A stretch of DNA of 64,000 nt from Eubacteriales bacterium (GTDB taxonomy: Bacteria > Bacillota > Clostridia > Tissierellales > GPF-1). The position numbers were made by a program, and so were the translations under genes. The DNA lies in contig DAOUQF010000017.1 of assembly GCA_030625815.1 (NCBI GenBank), forward strand, positions 1 through 64,000. Reading direction: 5' to 3'. The stretch's first letter is position 1, and the number at the start of each line of letters is the position of its first letter. This document shows positions 59,503 to 64,000 of this stretch, piece after piece. The notes under the pieces were generated by a model, which searched no databases, was not told where the DNA came from, and was given only the letters and a program-made list of their open reading frames with translations.

Positions 59503-60459
59503 ATGGAAGCATCCATTGAGACCTATCGGAAAGTTGAAAATAAAATGAGCGAACAAGCATATATTTCCAGGGACGCAAATAATTTTGAAGGACAGCATCA
59601 AAAAAGAATGAGGACGGAGACTTTTTTTCGCAGGCTATTTTTCCTTTCTGCAACGGTAGCCATTGTCGCAGTGGCTGCAATTACCATTTTTATCTTTGTG
59701 AGCGGGGTGCCAGCAATTGGAAAGATTGGGTTGTTCGATTTTGTGTTTGGCCAAAAATGGAAGCCATCCGCGGATATCTATGGTATTTTCCCAATGATTA
59801 TCGGTTCCTTGGCGGCGACTGGCGGGGCAATTCTGGTTGGGGTGCCAATGGGGGTTTTTACGGCAATCTTTATGGCGGAGATCGCCCCCGATACTCTGTC
59901 GCGATTGATTCGCCCGGCGATCGAATTGCTTGCTGGAATTCCATCGGTTGTCTATGGTTTTTGGGGCTTGGTTGTCTTGGTTCCCTTGATCGACAAGATC
60001 TGGGGCGGAGGCGGCAATAGCCTTTTGGCCGCTATTGTGATTCTGACCATTATGATCCTGCCAACCATTGTCAATGTATCGGAAGCGGCGTTGCGCGCTG
60101 TGCCGAAATCCTATGGACAGGGATCTTTGGCTTTGGGGGCATCCAAAATCGAGACGATTTTCCGGGTTAAGATTCCTGCGGCAAAATCAGGAGTTTTAGC
60201 AGCGGTTGTTTTGGGAATCGGTCGAGCGATCGGGGAAACCATGGCTGTCATTTTGGTAGCCGGAAATACACCGATGATTCCTGGCGCCTTGACGGATCGA
60301 ATTCGAACCATGACTGCGAACATTGCCATGGAGATGGGGTATGCCTTTGGGTTGCATCAAGAAGCCTTGTTTGCAACGGGGGTTATTCTCTTTGTTTTTA
60401 TTATGGCGTTGAATTTGGTGCTGAACCGCATGACACATCGGGCGGGGGATGAATCGTGA
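59503..60459 (+). CDS. pstC: Phosphate ABC permease PstC
   Basis: One of two membrane subunits of the Pst phosphate importer, 318 residues. After a longish cytoplasmic N-terminal stretch of about 50 residues, about six helices follow; the permease signature EAALRAVPKSYGQGSLALGASKIETIFRVKIPAA near 205 contains the EAA loop that docks on PstB. ATG at 59503 follows AAGGAGG; the ATG at 59488 would include that site. Its stop overlaps pstA by four bases. Confidence 0.94.
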   Translation: MEASIETYRKVENKMSEQAYISRDANNFEGQHQKRMRTETFFRRLFFLSATVAIVAVAAITIFIFVSGVPAIGKIGLFDFVFGQKWKPSADIYGIFPMIIGSLAATGGAILVGVPMGVFTAIFMAEIAPDTLSRLIRPAIELLAGIPSVVYGFWGLVVLVPLIDKIWGGGGNSLLAAIVILTIMILPTIVNVSEAALRAVPKSYGQGSLALGASKIETIFRVKIPAAKSGVLAAVVLGIGRAIGETMAVILVAGNTPMIPGALTDRIRTMTANIAMEMGYAFGLHQEALFATGVILFVFIMALNLVLNRMTHRAGDES

Positions 60460-61271
60460 AAGAAAAAAAGCTGAAATATCAAATCTTAAAATTGTTGGTT
60501 TATTTGTCCGCAATTCTAACAGTTGCGGCGCTGGTTTGGATTCTATTCTATGTCGTTCGGAAAGGAATCGGAAGAATTGATTTTCAATTTATCTTTGGCG
60601 ATGCCAAAGCGGGCGGAATTTGGCCGATGATTGTCACGACGTTTTGGGCGATCTTTGCCTCCTTGGCATTGGCGACACCGATTGGGATTATGGCAGCGAT
60701 CTATATGGTGGAATACGCGCGACCTGGCCGCGTTGTGAGAGCCATTCGATTTGCCACGGAAAGCCTGGCGGGAATTCCATCCATTATTTATGGATTGTTT
60801 GGCATGATTTTTTTTGTGACAAAACTGGGATTGAAGTTCTCCATTCTTTCCGGTGCCCTAACCCTCACGATTATGGTGCTGCCGACAGTGATTCGCACAA
60901 CGGAAGAAGCCTTGAAGGCGGTCCCGCGCTCCTTTCGAGAGGCGAGCCTTGGCCTCGGAGCAACCAAGATTCGGACGATTGTTCACATCGTGCTGCCAAG
61001 CGCGATTCCTGGAATCTTGGCAGCCGTTATTTTGGGAATGGGTCGGATCGTCGGAGAAACGGCTGCGGTATATTTGACTGCGGGGACGGTGCCGAAAGTG
61101 CCGGGGTCTATCATGGATTCGGGTCGAACCTTGTCGGTTCATCTGTATATGCTGGCGAAAGAGGGTTTGTCCTTTGAGGACGCCTATGCGACGGCAACCA
61201 TTTTGATTATTCTGGTTGCATTGATGAATCTATTGGCGAAAACCGCTGTGCTGCGATTGAAGAAGGGATAA
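60456..61271 (+). CDS. pstA: Phosphate ABC permease PstA
   Basis: The second membrane subunit of the Pst importer, 271 residues, about six helices. The EAA loop reads [34 protein letters not shown] near residue 150, and [17 protein letters not shown] follows. It starts at GTG (60456), which overlaps the pstC stop as GTGA, so the two are translationally coupled and probably made in equal amounts. Confidence 0.94.
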   Translation: MKEKKLKYQILKLLVYLSAILTVAALVWILFYVVRKGIGRIDFQFIFGDAKAGGIWPMIVTTFWAIFASLALATPIGIMAAIYMVEYARPGRVVRAIRFATESLAGIPSIIYGLFGMIFFVTKLGLKFSILSGALTLTIMVLPTVIRTTEEALKAVPRSFREASLGLGATKIRTIVHIVLPSAIPGILAAVILGMGRIVGETAAVYLTAGTVPKVPGSIMDSGRTLSVHLYMLAKEGLSFEDAYATATILIILVALMNLLAKTAVLRLKKG

Positions 61272-61279
61272 GAGAGACT

Positions 61280-62038
61280 ATGGAAAATATAAAGATTGAA
61301 ATTCGTGATCTCGATTTATATTACGGTGAATTTCAGGCATTAAAAGAAATTCAGATGATGATTCCGGAAAAAGAAGTGACGGCGTTTATTGGTCCTTCCG
61401 GCTGCGGAAAATCAACCCTGCTAAAAACCATCAATCGAATGAATGACCTAATCCCGGGGGTGAAAATCGATGGGAAAGTCGCAATCGATGGATTTGATGT
61501 GTATGGAAAGAGTACGGATGTCATTGAATTGAGAAAGAGAGTGGGGATGGTATTTCAGCAACCCAATCCTTTTCCCATGAGCATCTATGACAATATCGCC
61601 TACGGCCCGCGGACCCATGGGGTTCGGAAAAAATCGCAATTGGACGAGATGGTGGAAAACAGCCTGCGGGGAGCGGCGATCTGGGATGAAGTCAAGGATC
61701 GCTTGAAAAAGAGTGCCATGGGCATGTCCGGGGGGCAGCAACAGCGGCTTTGCATCGCGCGTGCCTTGGCGGTTGAGCCGGAGATCCTCTTGATGGATGA
61801 GCCGACTTCCGCTTTGGATCCGATCGCTACACTAAAGATCGAGGAATTGATCGCGGAGTTGAAAGAGCGGTATACCATCGCCATCGTTACCCATAATATG
61901 CAGCAGGCGGCTCGGATCTCCGATCAAACCGGTTTCTTCTTGCTGGGAGAGATGGTTGAGATGGATGCGACGGGAAAGATATTCAACAATCCGCAGGACA
62001 AGCGAACAGAAGATTATATCACCGGACGATTCGGATAA
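61280..62038 (+). CDS. pstB: Phosphate ABC transporter ATPase PstB
   Basis: Drives phosphate import; 252 residues. Walker [20 protein letters not shown] near 36, Q-loop [16 protein letters not shown], signature [15 protein letters not shown], Walker [17 protein letters not shown]-loop THNM. The [13 protein letters not shown] form is typical of PstB. It is nine bases behind pstA and 15 before phoU. Confidence 0.96.
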   Translation: MENIKIEIRDLDLYYGEFQALKEIQMMIPEKEVTAFIGPSGCGKSTLLKTINRMNDLIPGVKIDGKVAIDGFDVYGKSTDVIELRKRVGMVFQQPNPFPMSIYDNIAYGPRTHGVRKKSQLDEMVENSLRGAAIWDEVKDRLKKSAMGMSGGQQQRLCIARALAVEPEILLMDEPTSALDPIATLKIEELIAELKERYTIAIVTHNMQQAARISDQTGFFLLGEMVEMDATGKIFNNPQDKRTEDYITGRFG

Positions 62039-62052
62039 GGAGGACGGAAAAT

Positions 62053-62712
62053 ATGACAAGAACACTTTTTGATCAATCATTGTCTCGGATGCATCGGGAA
62101 CTTTTGCAGATGGGTGTTTTGATTGAAGAACAGATTCAGGATATGATTATAGCGCTTCAAAATCAGGATAAAGAGCTGGCGTCCACGATCATCAAGCGAG
62201 ATGATGAGATCGATGCCTTAGAGGATCATTTGGAGAAGGCATGCATTTCATTAATAGCGACTCAGCAGCCCTTGGCACGCGACTTGAGAAGCATTGCTTC
62301 CATAATCAAGATTGTAACGGACCTGGAGCGAATCGCGGATCATTGTTCCGATATTGCGCAGTACACCATTAAATTAGCGGATGAACCCTATATGAAGCCG
62401 ATCATTCATATTCCTCGCATGGCAGGTATGATTAAAGAAATGGTGGCTGATACCATTTATGCTTATATTGAAAAGGATGTTGAACTGGCACGGACTGTTA
62501 TTGAATTCGATGATGAAATTGACCGGGCTTTTGAAGAGATTGTAGCGGAATTGGGAGAGAAGATGAAGCGAAATCCTGCCCATGTGAATCAAGGAATTCA
62601 TTTTATCTTTATCGTGAAATATCTGGAGAGAATGGCGGATCATGCGACCAATGTATGCAACTGGATTATTTATACAGAAACGGGAGAACTCGATCAGCAT
62701 GGAAACAATTAA
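62053..62712 (+). CDS. phoU: Phosphate-uptake regulator PhoU
   Basis: A 219-residue all-helical protein with two PhoU repeats: the first has RDDEIDALEDHLEKACISLIATQQPLARDLRSI and DLERIADHCSDIA, the second EFDDEIDRAFEEIV and YLERMADHATNVCNWIIY. The E/DxxxD patches bind metal. PhoU links the Pst transporter to PhoR and keeps the regulon off when phosphate is plentiful. GGAGG precedes the ATG. It ends the operon. Confidence 0.94.
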   Translation: MTRTLFDQSLSRMHRELLQMGVLIEEQIQDMIIALQNQDKELASTIIKRDDEIDALEDHLEKACISLIATQQPLARDLRSIASIIKIVTDLERIADHCSDIAQYTIKLADEPYMKPIIHIPRMAGMIKEMVADTIYAYIEKDVELARTVIEFDDEIDRAFEEIVAELGEKMKRNPAHVNQGIHFIFIVKYLERMADHATNVCNWIIYTETGELDQHGNN

Positions 62713-62753
62713 TCAATTCCGAGAAAAATACTAGGATTTCTACCTTCTTTCTG

Positions 62754-62782
62754 TTGACACAGAACTTACAGAGGCGTATCAT
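62754..62782 (+). promoter_or_regulatory. Promoter of the Mrp gene
   Basis: TTGACA (62754-62759), 17 bp, TATCAT (62777-62782), about 40 bases before the ATG. Confidence 0.75.
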
Positions 62783-62824
62783 TATAAATGGCATATGCCA
62801 ATTTACTCAAGGAAGGTGTATTTA

Positions 62825-63664
62825 ATGAGCGATTGCAATTCTTGTCCATCGAATGGACAATGCGGCACAGAGGAAAAAGAGGCGTGCCAAGTAGAGTTTA
62901 ACCCGAATAATCAAATCAAGCACGTCATCGGTGTGATGAGTGGAAAAGGCGGAGTTGGGAAATCAACCGTAGCAACCTTGGTTGCCAATGAGTTGAAGCA
63001 AAGAGGGTATTCTGTAGGCGTTATGGATGCGGATATCACAGGACCAAGCATCCCGAGACTCTTGCAAGTGCAGGGACAAAGTCCCGTACAAACGACAGAG
63101 GGTATGTTCCCGGTAGAGAATGCCAGAGGAATCAAGGTTATATCTTTGAACCTGTTGATGGAAGAGGAGGACCAGCCAGTGATCTGGCGCGGACCGATCG
63201 TTGGGAATGTCGTTAAGCAATTCTGGACAGACGTGGTTTGGGGTGAGTTGGACTATTTGGTTGTGGACATGCCGCCTGGAACCGGCGATGTTGCCATTAC
63301 AGCCATGCAAAATATTCCGATGAGCGGTGTCGTTATGGTATCCGTTCCTCAAGACTTGGTTTCGATGATCGTAGCGAAAGCGGTTCATATGGTTCGACGC
63401 ATGCATAAGCGTGTGATTGGCGTTGTGGAAAACATGAGCTATATCGAATGCCCGGATTGCGGCAAAGAGATTCGCATGTATGATGCAAAAACCGATCGAT
63501 TCCGTGAGGACTTGCAATTGAACCTTTTGGGTGAATTGCCAATGACCATGGATGTGATGCGAGCGACACAAGTTGGATTTTCTGACAATGATCCTGTTTT
63601 GGAAAAATATGCGAAACCAATGGTTGATAAAATCTTAGCTGATTTGGATCAAGTGATTGAATAA
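62825..63664 (+). CDS. Mrp/NBP35-family iron-sulfur cluster carrier ATPase
   Basis: A 279-residue P-loop ATPase of the Mrp/ApbC/NBP35 family, which carries and delivers [4Fe-4S] clusters. Deviant Walker A GKGGVGKST is near residue 40, VDMPPGTGD (switch/Walker B) near 147, and the C-terminal cluster-binding CPDCG near 215. The N-terminus adds CNSCPSNGQCGTEEKEAC, an NBP35-like cysteine set found in anaerobes. ATG at 62825 follows GGAAGGTG; the longer frame from 62795 lies next to the promoter. A DUF134 gene follows. Confidence 0.92.
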   Translation: MSDCNSCPSNGQCGTEEKEACQVEFNPNNQIKHVIGVMSGKGGVGKSTVATLVANELKQRGYSVGVMDADITGPSIPRLLQVQGQSPVQTTEGMFPVENARGIKVISLNLLMEEEDQPVIWRGPIVGNVVKQFWTDVVWGELDYLVVDMPPGTGDVAITAMQNIPMSGVVMVSVPQDLVSMIVAKAVHMVRRMHKRVIGVVENMSYIECPDCGKEIRMYDAKTDRFREDLQLNLLGELPMTMDVMRATQVGFSDNDPVLEKYAKPMVDKILADLDQVIE

Positions 63665-63737
63665 GAAAGAACCGATTGAGAATTGAAAACAACATGGTTG
63701 TTCGCAAGTGTGTTGCAGGTTGAAATGGAGCAAAGTG

Positions 63738-64000
63738 ATGCCTAGACCAGTAAAATGTAGACGAGTGGAACACTTGCCGCCTTATGATCGTTATAAGCCG
63801 GCGGGGATCTTGTGTGACAATAATGAGATAATGGTTTTGTCCATCGATGAATTGGAAGCCATGCGCTTGAAGGATGTAGAGGGCTTGTCTCAAGTAGAGT
63901 GTGCCAAGCATATGCAAGTGTCGAGGCAGACATTCCAGTTGATTTTGGAGAAGGCGAGAAAAACACTTGTTTTGGCGATTACCCAAGGGTATGCCATTCA
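63738..64000 (+). CDS. DUF134/UPF0251 HTH protein, cut by window end
   Basis: The first 87 codons of a DUF134 protein: MPRPVKCRRVEHLPPYDRY, then LSIDELEAMRLKDVEGLSQVECAKHMQVSRQTFQLILEKAR, a sigma-70 region 4-like helix-turn-helix. The usual length is 100-150 residues, so the end is missing. In many anaerobes DUF134 sits with Mrp ATPases and NifX/NafY-type proteins, and this arrangement fits that pattern. GGAG lies nine bases before the ATG. Confidence 0.85.
   Translation, partial: MPRPVKCRRVEHLPPYDRYKPAGILCDNNEIMVLSIDELEAMRLKDVEGLSQVECAKHMQVSRQTFQLILEKARKTLVLAITQGYAI

Noticed and set aside
1-64000. CRISPR arrays, tRNA or rRNA genes, prophage modules
   Set aside because: No regularly spaced repeats, cloverleaf-like sequences, rRNA segments or phage structural genes were seen while reading; absence by eye is not proof.

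Overview
The window reads as a chromosome segment of a Gram-positive, low-to-moderate GC anaerobe of the Firmicutes, most likely class Clostridia. The grounds are strong AGGAGG-type ribosome sites, many U-run hairpin terminators, YfmM- and YfmR-type ABC-F proteins, a SAM-I riboswitch, a MetH that lacks its reactivation domain and has a separate activation protein, a PhoPR/Pst system with TTAACA-type Pho boxes, and a PlsY acyltransferase. Genus cannot be fixed from sequence alone; no rRNA, tRNA or CRISPR array was seen.

Region by region. 1-2600 is mobile-element debris: an intact IS1634-like element (308-2050) has inserted, with a 6-bp target duplication, into the 3' part of a tyrosine recombinase gene, and next to it lies a decayed TctA gene. 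2632-13732 holds shikimate kinase, a flavin reductase-like protein, two divergent ABC-F ATPases, a GMC oxidoreductase with a cysteine cluster, a broken M20 peptidase, an aminotransferase, a membrane diguanylate cyclase-like protein and an unlisted 54-aa ORF. 13902-19906 has a DbpA-type helicase and two back-to-back drug-efflux modules: MATE-TetR with two operators on its promoter, and MerR-MATE with a 19-bp-spacer promoter. 19985-26016 has cobalamin adenosyltransferase with a terpene-cyclase-like partner, then an ABC-FtsX-HlyD export operon. 26136-30320 is the SAM-riboswitch operon metF, MetH-activation protein, metH.

30376-44219 is housekeeping and signalling: DegV, DEAD helicase, serine hydrolase, old yellow enzyme, MFS, Ca-type P-ATPase, GAF-GGDEF cyclase, DUF89 phosphatase, small proteins, a frameshifted GGDEF relic, GIY-YIG and Dph6-like proteins. 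44326-54920 has a LarA-like/aminotransferase operon, mnmA, a 2H phosphoesterase, a DUF502/RluA pair, plsY, pfkA, a PsiE-like membrane protein, a GH13 glucosidase and YerC. 54970-62712 holds an orphan zinc-type binding lipoprotein and the phosphate regulon phoP-phoR, pstS-pstC-pstA-pstB-phoU. The window ends with an Mrp ATPase and the start of a DUF134 regulator.

Functionally the window links one-carbon/B12 metabolism (cobO, metF, metH under SAM control), phosphate sensing and uptake, and inducible efflux. I found no clearly new defence or biosynthetic system. The most informative non-gene signals are the promoter/operator architectures at both MATE modules, the palindrome in the IS promoter that repeats the IS end motif, a 15-bp tandem repeat that forms the 3' ends of two convergent genes, and the 11-bp-phased Pho boxes.
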